Assembly: GCF_028736115.1 (NCBI RefSeq)
Contig: NZ_CP117877.1
Span: 1,984,001-2,048,000 of the forward strand
Reading direction: 5' to 3'
DNA from: Mucilaginibacter sp. KACC 22063
Lineage (GTDB): Bacteria > Bacteroidota > Bacteroidia > Sphingobacteriales > Sphingobacteriaceae
DNA length: 64,000 nt
Of the stretch, positions 29,823-38,188 are shown piece after piece. The translations under genes were made by a program, and so were the position numbers. The stretch's first letter is position 1. Each line of letters opens with the position of its first letter. The notes below the pieces were generated by a model. The model saw nothing but the letters and a program-made list of their open reading frames with translations. It was not told where the DNA came from and did no database searches.

Positions 29823-30259
29823 TGTCCGCTCTTTTTGGGTTTGCTGATCAGGTAATAAGCCAGCAGGCCGGCTGCCAGGCTAAAGCTCATAATGACCGCT
29901 GAATTCAGGCCCAGTGGCTGGTTATAATAACAAATGCTTAACCCGATCCCTGCTGCCAGCAGCAGGCAGCACCATTGCAGGGCGTTTTGACGCATGGAAT
30001 CGGCGGGGGGCAGCATCCGGGTGATCACTTCTTCACTGGCATCTTTTTCCAACAAGGTCCGGCGCAGCCGGTCACCCAGGAAAAGCCGCACCAGCGCGAG
30101 TAAAAAACTGGAGGCGATATAAATGACCAGCAGTATTGCTAAGGCATTGAGCGTAAACAGGACCGTTTCGTTTCCGGCCGCTGCCGTATCTGCTGACGGG
30201 TTAGCACTGGCGATCAAACCGGCGAGCAGCAGTGGTATAAGGCTAACTATTTTTTTCAT
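29819..30259 (-). CDS. small polytopic membrane protein, unknown
   Basis: 146 residues with a signal-like N terminus (MKKIVSLIPLLLAGLIASA) and three further hydrophobic segments (TLNALAILLVIYIASSFLLA, WCCLLLAAGIGLSICYY, AVIMSFSLAAGLLAYYLI) separated by a charged cytoplasmic loop (GDRLRRTLLEKDASEEVITR). No family recognised. Located between the anti-sigma factor gene (54-base gap) and the next membrane protein gene (4-base overlap). Confidence 0.65.
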   Translation of the reverse strand: MKKIVSLIPLLLAGLIASANPSADTAAAGNETVLFTLNALAILLVIYIASSFLLALVRLFLGDRLRRTLLEKDASEEVITRMLPPADSMRQNALQWCCLLLAAGIGLSICYYNQPLGLNSAVIMSFSLAAGLLAYYLISKPKKSGQ

Positions 30260-30312
30260 GTTTATGAATGACAGGGAATAAGACCGGCGAGGGTCATTCC
30301 GGTTGCAAGAAA

Positions 30313-30753
30313 TTAAGCATTTAAAAAAGTGTCCATTTTACGCCGGTGATCTTTATAAGTGATCAGTAGCTGCAGGACCAGTAAAACCAGCGCCGGAATG
30401 ACCGCCAGATAAACCAGCGGCGATGGCAGGCTGTCCCATAGGCTACTCAGCCGGTTGTAGGCCACCGCGATGGCGCCAATGATCGAGAGACCGCCAAGGA
30501 TGCCGGCGACCGTTGGGAGCCAGTAATAAGGTGCTTTCCTGACCGGTAATGCCGCCATGACCTGCGCTGCCAGGTCAAAATCGAAAGCCGGGGATGCCGT
30601 GTGTGCAAGGCCAGTTTCGATAGCGCTGTAATTTTCAACCTTTAGCCGGCAATCCGCGCATTGGTTGAGGTGCCGCTGGATCAAACCACTTCGTAGTTCC
30701 GGATTTTCCGCAGCCTGCTGCAGCTCTTCGTCGTTCAAATGTCCACTTTTCAT
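30313..30753 (-). CDS. anti-sigma factor-like membrane protein with zinc-binding N terminus
   Basis: 146 residues. The N terminus contains HLNQCADCRLKVENY, an H-x3-C-x2-C pattern typical of the ZAS zinc anti-sigma domain; two TM segments follow (about 85-105 and 115-135). Its ATG overlaps the stop of the ECF sigma gene by 4 bases, the usual arrangement for a sigma/anti-sigma pair. It probably holds the sigma factor inactive at the membrane. The extracytoplasmic part is almost absent, so the sensing partner may be one of the following membrane proteins. Confidence 0.78.
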   Translation of the reverse strand: MKSGHLNDEELQQAAENPELRSGLIQRHLNQCADCRLKVENYSAIETGLAHTASPAFDFDLAAQVMAALPVRKAPYYWLPTVAGILGGLSIIGAIAVAYNRLSSLWDSLPSPLVYLAVIPALVLLVLQLLITYKDHRRKMDTFLNA

Positions 30754-31355
30754 AGTTCTCCGAGTTGTTTTTGCTTTAATAAGATCTGTTTCAACTGCTG
30801 GCGCGCCCGGAATAAATGGCTTTTTAAAGTACCTCCGGGTAAACAGGTGATGACACTGATCTCGTCCAGATTCAATTCTTCCTGGTAATACAACCCGATG
30901 ATCGTTTGCTGGATCAACGGTAGTTGCTGTAGTGCCCGGGTTATCGTGCCCGCCAGCTCGCCGGCAAATAACCTGGCTTCCGTCTCATTTTCCCCGCTCT
31001 GACCAGCATCCGCCAACTGCACCAGCGGGTCGTCCTGTTGATCATCAAAGAAGGTTTCCAGTAGGACCGGGCGCTTCTTTTCCAGCTGATGCAAACAGGT
31101 ATGATAAGCGATCTGCCCGATCCAGGTGCTCAGTTTCGACTGAAACCTGAAATTCGGCAAGCTGCTGTAGGCTTTTAAGTAAACTTCCTGGGCAATGTCT
31201 TTCCGGTCTTCAGCTACCGGGATCATTTTGAATACCAGTTGCGTAACCAGTTTCTCGGTATGTTTGATCAATAAGTGAAACGCATACCTGTCCCCGCCCA
31301 GTATCTTTTTTACCAGTTGCTCCTCTGCATATGGAAATTCATATTTCGTGCTCAA
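30750..31355 (-). CDS. ECF-type RNA polymerase sigma factor
   Basis: About 201 residues from a TTG start at 31355. Region 2 is visible as DRKDIAQEVYLKAYSSLPNF and KLSTWIGQIAYHTCLHQLEK, region 4 as LPLIQQTIIGLYYQEELNLD and LPGGTLKSHLFRARQQLKQI. The frame can be extended to an ATG at 31436, but that longer form would translate across a clear ECF-type promoter (31362-31391), so the shorter start, close to the expected transcription start, is preferred. The promoter is nearly identical to one upstream of the S41 protease gene, so the factor probably controls its own operon and that one. Confidence 0.85.
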   Translation of the reverse strand: MSTKYEFPYAEEQLVKKILGGDRYAFHLLIKHTEKLVTQLVFKMIPVAEDRKDIAQEVYLKAYSSLPNFRFQSKLSTWIGQIAYHTCLHQLEKKRPVLLETFFDDQQDDPLVQLADAGQSGENETEARLFAGELAGTITRALQQLPLIQQTIIGLYYQEELNLDEISVITCLPGGTLKSHLFRARQQLKQILLKQKQLGEL

Positions 31356-31361
31356 TATTTT

Positions 31362-31391
31362 ATTAGACCGCTTAGGTAGCGGACGGTTGCA
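31362..31391 (-). promoter_or_regulatory. ECF-type promoter of the sigma-factor operon
   Basis: Read on the minus strand: TTGCAACCGTC, then AGCGGTCTAAT, with 16 bases between AACC and GTCTAA. The same two boxes with the same spacing recur at 35264-35293. TGCAACC/GTCTAA-like pairs are usual for ECF promoters in Bacteroidota. Its place directly before the sigma gene implies autoregulation. Confidence 0.7.
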
Positions 31392-31539
31392 ATTATTTTT
31401 AACAATGCAATGTCTTTTCGCTAAATTCTGTGACAAATGTCAATGTCATTTGACTTCTTTTTAAGCGTGCATCGCTTGTTATTTTTGTTCCGGTACCTGA
31501 CAAACAGGACCGTAAATAAAAACATACACATAAAAAGAT

Positions 31540-31771
31540 ATGAAAGCGCAAAAAAATAATGCTACGCCAATTTATTTCCAGGATACGAGCCTTGCCAAAT
31601 GGATAAGAGACCGAGAAGTTTCCCCTGTTGAGATCATGAAAGCGGATCTGGACCGAATCCAATTACGCTGTTGTCACGATTGCAGGCAGCGCCATGGACC
31701 AGGCTAAAAAAGCGAAGGCCGCTGTTATGCCCGGCTATGCCTTAAGACCGTTACACTTTCCTGGTCGGTGA
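31540..31771 (+). pseudogene. amidase N-terminal remnant (frameshifted)
   Basis: An ATG at 31540 opens SLAKWIRDREVSPVEIMKAD, the start of amidase-signature enzymes; after LDRIQ the match continues in a shifted frame as YAVVTIAGSAMDQAKKAKAA up to a stop at 31771. Only about 75 of some 500 residues remain. The amidase core with the Ser-Ser-Lys triad is absent. Confidence 0.6.
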
Positions 31772-31859
31772 TCCACTAATTTTCTACACCGAAGCGAAGG
31801 GTATGGTCCGTTCCATCAGGACGAAATCTGTAAAGCCTGAAACAGCCACTTGTAATTAA
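31761..31859 (+). pseudogene. C-terminal gene fragment
   Basis: A frame without a start reads FLVGDPLIFYTEAKGMVRSI and stops at 31857-31859. The text looks like the end of a beta-rich protein. It directly follows the amidase remnant in another frame, so two broken genes are joined here. From 31,860 to 32,048 nothing further is seen. Confidence 0.35.
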
Positions 31860-32048
31860 ACAATTGCTTTGCCAAACTTCACCTTCGTGGAGTATGGATT
31901 GTCATTTGCGTATTTTTTTCGCTACTGGCCGCCGGGACCAGCCGGAGTTCTTCAGCTGAGAACGCACACCACTGACTTAAGTAGTTTTCATACACAGCCT
32001 ACAGGCATTGTAAAAATATAATGTAAAAATGCTTAATAGCTATTTACT

Positions 32049-33734
32049 TTATAAGGCCCTTAACTGCCTCAATATATTTTTAGTGATCTCCTTCCGGGCA
32101 TTACCGAAATTCGAATTGACCCCGGCACGGGGTTTGATTAATCGTGTTGCAAAGAAAAAGACGTTGTCTTTGCACTCGACATAACCGACCCACCAGCCCA
32201 GGTCGCGGTTACCGGTCTTGGTCCAGCCAGTCTTGGACCGGATCGTATAATTAAGTGTTTTTTCCGTGATCATGACCTTTTTCAGGATGTCGATACTTCG
32301 TTTGGAGAAAGGCAGCTTTCCTTCGTAGACCTTGATCAGGAATTCCACCTGGTTACGGGGGGAGATACCGAAGGTGCCGAAATTCCAGAAATCGTCACCT
32401 TTTTCGGTCAGGTCATGGTTGCCATAGCCACAGGCGTCGAGGTAATGTTGGTAAATATTGCGGTTGATCTTTTTGGCCAGTTCGACAAAGGCCCAGCCGG
32501 CCGAAACTTCGAAGGCTTCTTTGACGCTAATATCATGATAGATCTCGGGGCGGTAACCGTATTTGACGGTATCGGTGCTGCCCGGCCATTTGACGATCTC
32601 GTTTTCATCTTTGATCGTGCCGGCCTCTAGCGCGATCAGGATATTGACGACCTTAAAGGTCGAAGCCGGTAACATGGCCACACCAGCATCTGCCTGGTCT
32701 GAAAAAAGCCATTTTTTGTTCTTATAGTCATATATCGTTGTACTTCCTTTCAGTTTATAGTCGCGGAAAGGTTCCATCAGGTCGACCTGGGCCTGAATTG
32801 GCAGGAGCCATTGGGAAATAGCGTTTATAAATGCCTGCTGCCGGTCCACATACAGGTAATGTGCGGCGCTGTCGAGATAAAGCAGGTGATCCTTGCCGGT
32901 CAGGGTGCGTAAAGCGGCGATCTGTTTCGGGGTATATAAACCGTCATCCTTACCATAGATCCCAAATAAGCGGATGCCTTTTGCGGGGAGCGTTTTTAAA
33001 ATGGGCATCATATTCAGCATGGAATAATGCTCGTGTCGCCACAATGCCTTACTGGCACGGCTGCTGGTATCCACGGGTAAACGCGTCAGCAGCGTGTCGG
33101 TCTTGACAGCAGCATAAAGCTCCTGCGCCAGGGGATTTGGATGCGGCGTATGGAAAAAACCGTTCAAGGACGCTTGCTTAAAGCAGCCTGTTCGGAAGGC
33201 GTAAGATCCACGATCCAGCGAACGCAATTCATTTAGCTGGCGCAATCCTGCGCTATCACTCTTCGTACGGTAAATAGCATCACAACGGTTGATGATGGTC
33301 TGGTAAGTTTCGGGTAAGGAAAGCAGCGCGCTGGTCAATAGCAGGGATTTCACTTTCTCCGGGTATTTTTGGGCGTATAAAGTGCTCACTACCCCTCCGA
33401 AACTGAAGGCGATCAGGTGCGCTTTTTTTAAATGATATTTACGGTAGACAGCGTTCAGATCATTAAAGGTTTGTTGGAAGGTGTACAGTGCATGGGTATC
33501 TACGGAGCGGCCCTCACCGCGCCGGTCGTAGAAAACCACATAAAAACCCTTATTTGCCAGCTTTTTAGCTGTCGTGGCTTCGAAGGTGGCTGAATTGCTG
33601 CCAGGTCCACCATGTATAAAAATAAGCGCCTCATTTTTAGGGTTGCCTATCGCTTTGCTGTAAAGCATTTGTGCCTGGGCATAGCTACTCGCGGAAAATA
33701 TATAGCATAAGATAAAGTATTTGATGCGTTTCAT
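32049..33734 (-). CDS. alpha/beta hydrolase fused to a class D beta-lactamase-like domain
   Basis: 561 residues in one frame with a signal peptide (about 1-21). Residues 25-305 are an alpha/beta hydrolase: oxyanion HGGPGS, nucleophile elbow IAFSFGG (Ser111), acid near YGKDDGLY and His in SAAHYLYV. Residues 315-561 follow the OXA pattern: PASTFK (Ser358, Lys361, the Lys being carbamylated in OXA enzymes), SAGWAF where OXA has S-x-V, YGN, and SKTGWT (Lys501). Each half has its family's full length. Both face the periplasm. The gene lies 4 bases behind the S41 protease gene. Whether the OXA half hydrolyses beta-lactams or only binds penicillins (BlaR-like) is open; the Val-to-Gly change speaks for caution. 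Confidence 0.82.
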   Translation of the reverse strand: MKRIKYFILCYIFSASSYAQAQMLYSKAIGNPKNEALIFIHGGPGSNSATFEATTAKKLANKGFYVVFYDRRGEGRSVDTHALYTFQQTFNDLNAVYRKYHLKKAHLIAFSFGGVVSTLYAQKYPEKVKSLLLTSALLSLPETYQTIINRCDAIYRTKSDSAGLRQLNELRSLDRGSYAFRTGCFKQASLNGFFHTPHPNPLAQELYAAVKTDTLLTRLPVDTSSRASKALWRHEHYSMLNMMPILKTLPAKGIRLFGIYGKDDGLYTPKQIAALRTLTGKDHLLYLDSAAHYLYVDRQQAFINAISQWLLPIQAQVDLMEPFRDYKLKGSTTIYDYKNKKWLFSDQADAGVAMLPASTFKVVNILIALEAGTIKDENEIVKWPGSTDTVKYGYRPEIYHDISVKEAFEVSAGWAFVELAKKINRNIYQHYLDACGYGNHDLTEKGDDFWNFGTFGISPRNQVEFLIKVYEGKLPFSKRSIDILKKVMITEKTLNYTIRSKTGWTKTGNRDLGWWVGYVECKDNVFFFATRLIKPRAGVNSNFGNARKEITKNILRQLRAL

Positions 33735-33738
33735 CAGA

Positions 33739-35196
33739 TCATTCGTTGTGTTTCTTTATGTACAACAGCATTCCCTCCAGCATTGGTTCTTTAAGCTGAA
33801 GATCAGGCTCCAGGACCCGCGCTGACCGGTCGCCGTTCGGCCGGACGATAAAAGCTTTGGGATAACTGACTTCCATTCCCGTATGCGGCAGTTTAAATTC
33901 ATGGATGGCGGCATAGGTGGTCGGTACATCCGAAGTCCTTTCGCCAGCCAGCAAACCCCAATGGTAATCCTGTATCGTTGCCGCGGTGGTTACAGCATTT
34001 GAATAAGAATAGCGGTCGATCAGTACATACACTTTTCCGCTGTAGCGAAGGCTGTCTGGTACAGGTTGATGCTTGATAATCTTCGTTTGAAATATCGTAC
34101 CGTCCGGCTGGGTCATTATTTGTTGTTTCAAGGCGGCCAGCGCGGTGTCCGTAACATCTCGCCAAAAAGATTTGGTCAGCGCACTAGTTTTGACCGAAAA
34201 GCTGGAACAGAACGAAAAGGGTTGCCTGGCGAAGTAGGCCAGCATATGGTCACTGAAAGAATTATCGCCGCCTGGATTGCCGCGCAGATCGATGATCAAT
34301 TGCGTCGTTCCGGCCCGCCTTACCTGCCGAAAGGCGCTGTCAATGAAACGCACGAATGAAGAATTTTCGAAGGTTCGGTGATCGGAGGTGTTCTCATCGG
34401 ATTCGGTGTTCATAAAGGCGCCCGGATGCAGATAAGCGACTTTGCCTATCCACTTAAACTCCCTGCCGGAATGGAAGATCGATTTTTTTTTGCCGGCATG
34501 CTCTTCCAGTTTTTTAGCTGGAATGCCAGCCAGGAGGATTTCATAGCTTGATCTGTCCGGTCGTTTCAAGCGCAGTTTGAAGTGGTCTGCACGCCCGAAC
34601 ACCAGCCAGTAGAGCCGGGAAAAATTGTACAGGTCGATGAGTGTATTTTTAAAGGCTTTATTCTCACCGGACAAGTAATTATAGAGCTGATCTAGGGTGT
34701 AAAGCGTCGGCCTGGAATTGATCGTGATGATCTCGTCACCGGCTTTGATAGTAGGATCTTTGCTGTAATTATCGGTTACGTATACCTGCTCATGGTTGAC
34801 AGCGATATCGAGCGGAAATACTTTGCCGCCTTGCTTCAGGTAGTCGAGATAGGCCGGACGGAACGGAAAAGCAATGCTGCAATGAGCCAGGCCGGAAAGT
34901 GCGATGAAGGGCTGGAACAGTCGGTTGACCTCGATCAACGACATATGGTCCTTGATCTTGCCTTCAAGCTCCCGGTAGGCTTGGTCATATTCCTTTTTAG
35001 GGGTATTGACAAACAAGTTATAATGGTTTTGCTGAAGCGTTGTATACAGGTAATGAAAGTCTTCCCGGACTTCCTTAGCGGCGTAAAACGCGGGTTGCTT
35101 TGCCTGCTGGCAATTGCCATACGGAGAGCCGGTAAAGAGCAGGTAGAAAAAGAAGACGTTGAACGATCGCTTGTTAAGCTTGTGGGTTATCTTCAT
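33739..35196 (-). CDS. secreted S41-family (C-terminal processing) peptidase
   Basis: 485 residues with signal peptide. An N-terminal helical domain is followed by a PDZ-like part (IKAGDEIITINSR) and the S41 core with LIIDLRGNPGGDNSF and VYVLIDRYSYSNAVTTAATI, where the Ser after RYSY is the likely nucleophile, then LLAGERTSD. The arrangement resembles the tricorn/CtpA relatives common as secreted S41 proteins in Bacteroidota. It is preceded at 35264-35293 by an ECF-type promoter nearly the same as that of the sigma operon, giving a 5' leader of about 60 bases, and is followed 4 bases later by the hydrolase/beta-lactamase fusion. Confidence 0.85.
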   Translation of the reverse strand: MKITHKLNKRSFNVFFFYLLFTGSPYGNCQQAKQPAFYAAKEVREDFHYLYTTLQQNHYNLFVNTPKKEYDQAYRELEGKIKDHMSLIEVNRLFQPFIALSGLAHCSIAFPFRPAYLDYLKQGGKVFPLDIAVNHEQVYVTDNYSKDPTIKAGDEIITINSRPTLYTLDQLYNYLSGENKAFKNTLIDLYNFSRLYWLVFGRADHFKLRLKRPDRSSYEILLAGIPAKKLEEHAGKKKSIFHSGREFKWIGKVAYLHPGAFMNTESDENTSDHRTFENSSFVRFIDSAFRQVRRAGTTQLIIDLRGNPGGDNSFSDHMLAYFARQPFSFCSSFSVKTSALTKSFWRDVTDTALAALKQQIMTQPDGTIFQTKIIKHQPVPDSLRYSGKVYVLIDRYSYSNAVTTAATIQDYHWGLLAGERTSDVPTTYAAIHEFKLPHTGMEVSYPKAFIVRPNGDRSARVLEPDLQLKEPMLEGMLLYIKKHNE

Positions 35197-35263
35197 AAGG
35201 TAAGGTTATTTAAGTCTTTGATTCAATTTATGCCATTATTCTGCTTGCGTTTCTTCAAGGTTC

Positions 35264-35293
35264 ATTAGACCGCTAACTTAGGGGACGGTTGCA
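35264..35293 (-). promoter_or_regulatory. ECF-type promoter of the S41/fusion hydrolase operon
   Basis: Read on the minus strand: TTGCAACCGTC and AGCGGTCTAAT with the same 16-base spacing as at 31362-31391; the spacers differ in sequence (CCCTAAGTT against CGCTACCTA), so the boxes themselves are conserved. Confidence 0.68.
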
Positions 35294-35325
35294 ATAATTT
35301 TGAAAAGTTTTCGATTAGGCCTTGA

Positions 35326-36822
35326 TCATTTTAACAGAGCTTGCAGCGCTTTTTGAGAATCCTCGTTTTTCGGATTGAGTGCCAGTGATCGCCGGTACAT
35401 CAGGATGGCTTCCTGCTTTTTGCCGCTGCCGGCGAGGGCTTCGGCATAACTGTTAAAAACGTTGTCGCTGAGCGGGTACAGCAGGCAATTTACCTTGAGT
35501 GCTTCCAGGCCCTCCGCCTGGTGCCTGGAGGCTATTAAGGCATAACCAAGGTTATTGATATCATCCTCCGTCAAATTATAGTTCGCGGTATCTGGTTTAA
35601 AGCTTTGCAATAAGGTCATGCCATGATCCATACCGCCCTCCAGCAGCGCCCGCCCGTAGATCCGGGACAAGTTCTTTTTGTTGGGCACCAGCGGCTGGTT
35701 ATTCAGGATATGCAGGGCATTCAGCGCAGTTTTGTATATCCCTTCGCTGCCGGTATTATCCAATAGGATCACCGTTTGTTTGCGGTCAGTGTTGCGTAGT
35801 AAGATGGTTACCGCGCCTTGCATCCCGCCGGCATGCCAGCTGGTTTTCCCCGCTGACTGATCTTTGAAAATGAACCAGCCCAGGCCGTCGAGCGCTTTGC
35901 CCATACCGCCGATATTCATCCAGACGGTATTATCGGAACCGTCTTTTAATTTGTCAGGCGTGGTGGCCAGATCGATGGTGGACTTTTTCAACAGCAGCCC
36001 TTTATAGAGTGCCTGATCCAATTTCAGCAGATCGCCGGTGGTGCTCACGATATTGCTATGCCCAAAGCTTTGTTCCGTGTAGTCTGGCTTGTTCAGGTCC
36101 ACCCGGATGCGGACCGGTGAATACCGTGTTTCATAGTCGTAATTGTTGGCCTTGGCTGCTTTAGCTGAAATGCCGGGCATTTTCAGATAGGTGTCTTTCA
36201 TGTTTGCCGGTACCCAGATATGGTGCCTCAAATAGTTTTCAAAGGGCTGCCCGGAGGTTTTTTCAACGAGTGTAGCCAGCAGCTCATAACCCAGGTTGCA
36301 ATACCACCATTTCTGTCCCGGTGCGAGTTTCAGTTTGACCCTCGCACTGGCAATGATCGGCACAAAGTCCTGATTCGCGGGGCGGCGTTTACTTTTAGTT
36401 TCGAAATCGGTGAAAGCGGCATCCAGGTCTTGGTCTGACAATCCCGAGGTATGGGAAAGTAAACCGCGTATCGTAATGTCTTTATAAGGAAATGCTGGGA
36501 AGTATTTGCTGAAGGGATCATCCAGTTTCAATCTGCCTTTTTCGTACTGCTGCAAGACGGCTAAAGCGGTGAACACTTTAGACAAGGAGGCCAGTTGGAA
36601 TCCGGTAGACCTGTCATTAAGGCGTTGCTGCTCAAAGTCAGCGTAGCCGAAGGATTTTTGATAAATAATTCTGCCATCCTCCGCCACGAGGACATTGCCG
36701 TTGAACATTTGCCGGTCCGTAGTTACTTTGAACAGGCTGTCCAGGCGGGTCGCCAGGCTTTGCGCCATAACTCCGAGCGTGCACATCATCACGGAGGCCA
36801 GAAATATGAGTTTCTTTTTCAT
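35326..36822 (-). CDS. class C beta-lactamase-like serine hydrolase with C-terminal TPR
   Basis: 498 residues with signal peptide (MKKKLIFLASVMMCTLGVMA). The catalytic Ser-x-x-Lys is in FQLASLSKVFTALAV (about residue 80) and the Tyr-x-Asn in WYCNLGYELLATL; HAGGM near residue 330 stands where class C enzymes have the KTG strand. Family members are D-aminopeptidases, esterases or penicillin-binding proteins. A TPR-like tail (NSYAEALAGSGKKQEAILMY) closes the protein. The gene reads in the same direction as the AraC gene upstream, with a possible third ECF-type -10 in the gap. Confidence 0.85.
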   Translation of the reverse strand: MKKKLIFLASVMMCTLGVMAQSLATRLDSLFKVTTDRQMFNGNVLVAEDGRIIYQKSFGYADFEQQRLNDRSTGFQLASLSKVFTALAVLQQYEKGRLKLDDPFSKYFPAFPYKDITIRGLLSHTSGLSDQDLDAAFTDFETKSKRRPANQDFVPIIASARVKLKLAPGQKWWYCNLGYELLATLVEKTSGQPFENYLRHHIWVPANMKDTYLKMPGISAKAAKANNYDYETRYSPVRIRVDLNKPDYTEQSFGHSNIVSTTGDLLKLDQALYKGLLLKKSTIDLATTPDKLKDGSDNTVWMNIGGMGKALDGLGWFIFKDQSAGKTSWHAGGMQGAVTILLRNTDRKQTVILLDNTGSEGIYKTALNALHILNNQPLVPNKKNLSRIYGRALLEGGMDHGMTLLQSFKPDTANYNLTEDDINNLGYALIASRHQAEGLEALKVNCLLYPLSDNVFNSYAEALAGSGKKQEAILMYRRSLALNPKNEDSQKALQALLK

Positions 36823-36842
36823 TTGGCAAAGCTAAAGTGGTG

Positions 36843-36870
36843 TAGACCGCAAAAATAGAACGGATTTAGC
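36843..36870 (-). promoter_or_regulatory. possible weak ECF-type promoter of the serine hydrolase gene
   Basis: On the minus strand GCGGTCTA (complement of 36843-36850) repeats the -10 box of the two clear ECF promoters exactly; at the matching distance upstream only GCTAAATCCG is found instead of TGCAACCGTC. The -35 half is therefore poor. Confidence 0.3.
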
Positions 36871-36873
36871 CGC

Positions 36874-37653
36874 TTAGAATTTTTTGAACTTTTTGGGCAG
36901 CATCCCGGTAGCATCCTTGAAACTGCGGATAAAGTGGCTCTGGTCGGCAAACCCGCAGGTATAGCAAATCTCTGACAAGCTGTACCTTCCGTTGCGGATC
37001 ATGGCCAGGGCATGCTGCGCTTTAAGCTTGCGCATATAAGCACCCAGCGTACAGCCGAAATAGCGGTGAAAGTATTTGGAAAGGGTAACCGGGTGTACTT
37101 CACACGCGGCCGCCAGTTCGGACAATGTGGGCCACTGATCCCATTGATCATTCAATAACTCCCTTAGGCGGATCAGCCAGTCCGGAGTTGATCTGCCCGC
37201 GTCCTGGGTAAAGCTTAAGAGCAGCAGGTGGAGGCTGTCCGGTGTAGCGGGGTTCTTGAAGATGGTTTCGTGGAACAGCCGGGTAAATTCCAGCGACGTC
37301 AGCCGTCCGGCGCTTAAAGCCCGGGCGATGTGCTGTTCTGTTATGCCGTATTCACTAAAAAAACTATTGTCAATCTCCATGTTGAGGTTACGCGAAGGAA
37401 ATAGGGTATGATCGTTCCGGTGCAGTTCCTGGCTATGGTAAAAAATAACCTGTCCGGCCAACAGGGCTTTTTCGCTTTTACTGCGCTTTTCCAGGTTGCC
37501 GCCATTCAGTACAAGGGTTAGGTGCGCACGTTCATGCGCGTGCCAGCCGTTGAAGACTTTTTCTTTGTAGGCGGTGTCGATGAAGCTGAGCGCGCTCTGG
37601 CTAGGATACTGCCGGTTGGTTCCTAAGTATTGTCCTTTTTCGAGGTTGATCAT
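36874..37653 (-). CDS. AraC-family transcriptional regulator
   Basis: 259 residues. The N-terminal half is a cupin-like sensor (HAHERAHLTLVLNGG); the C-terminal half has two helix-turn-helix units (LSELAAACEVHPVTLSKYFH and YSLSEICYTCGFADQSHFIR) ending MLPKKFKKF, the normal AraC layout. It sits upstream of the serine hydrolase gene on the same strand and could regulate it or the whole hydrolase block. Confidence 0.9.
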   Translation of the reverse strand: MINLEKGQYLGTNRQYPSQSALSFIDTAYKEKVFNGWHAHERAHLTLVLNGGNLEKRSKSEKALLAGQVIFYHSQELHRNDHTLFPSRNLNMEIDNSFFSEYGITEQHIARALSAGRLTSLEFTRLFHETIFKNPATPDSLHLLLLSFTQDAGRSTPDWLIRLRELLNDQWDQWPTLSELAAACEVHPVTLSKYFHRYFGCTLGAYMRKLKAQHALAMIRNGRYSLSEICYTCGFADQSHFIRSFKDATGMLPKKFKKF

Positions 37654-37752
37654 GACTGTTTCCTAGGTTAAAGGTACGGATTTGGCCGGGATTATTTGAC
37701 GCGACTGCTATGAAGCAGTGTATCGGTAATTTTTCAGCGGTTACTGTCTATG

Positions 37753-37944
37753 TCAAATCGTAGATAGAACCGAGTCAGTAAGTCGTTGTAGGTTTTCAGG
37801 ACGAATTTTGTCCGTTTTCCAGATGATCAGTTTGTTAAAGGATTGTGGTGATATGGAGCGATAGACAATTACCACGGACAGGGCCAAGGCGAGCAACGAA
37901 TACACCACGGTGATCCTGCTTATACGGGGCCTTTCGGGCTGATC
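37753..37944 (-). other. short frame with one TM segment, doubtful gene
   Basis: A minus-strand frame of 63 codons between two stops contains VVYSLLALALSVVIVYRSI and ends LQRLTDSVLSTI. A GTG inside could start it. The composition is protein-like but there is no ribosome-binding context or known family; it may be a fragment. Confidence 0.25.
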
Positions 37945-37963
37945 TCATACTTGCAAACCCTGA

Positions 37964-38188
37964 CCTAATTTTGATTTCAGACTGAACCTGGGAAGTATTT
38001 CCTTATTGAAGGACGCAGCAGCAATTCCTAAGTTGATTAAGATGTTAAAGATTGCCAAACAGCCGCAGTTTAAGCACGATATTTTTAATGATTTTGAGGA
38101 TCGGCTACTAAACGCATTTCACAATATCGGTATACAATCTTCTGATAATTATAAAGCAGTTAAAGTTGCTATCGAAAAGTTATCGTAG
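37964..38188 (+). pseudogene. HEAT-repeat-like C-terminal remnant
   Basis: 75 codons without a proper start: AAAIPKLIKMLKIAKQPQFK and LLNAFHNIGIQSSDNY resemble the helical pairs of HEAT-repeat proteins. The frame opens right after a TGA and closes with TAG at 38188. It looks like the last part of a larger gene. Confidence 0.4.

Noticed and set aside
33500..33520. CCCTCACCGCGCC, similar to the end of tRNA-Ser, as a possible second attachment site
   Set aside because: It lies inside the coding part of the hydrolase fusion and matches only about ten bases; no real repeat of the tRNA 3' end was found within the window.
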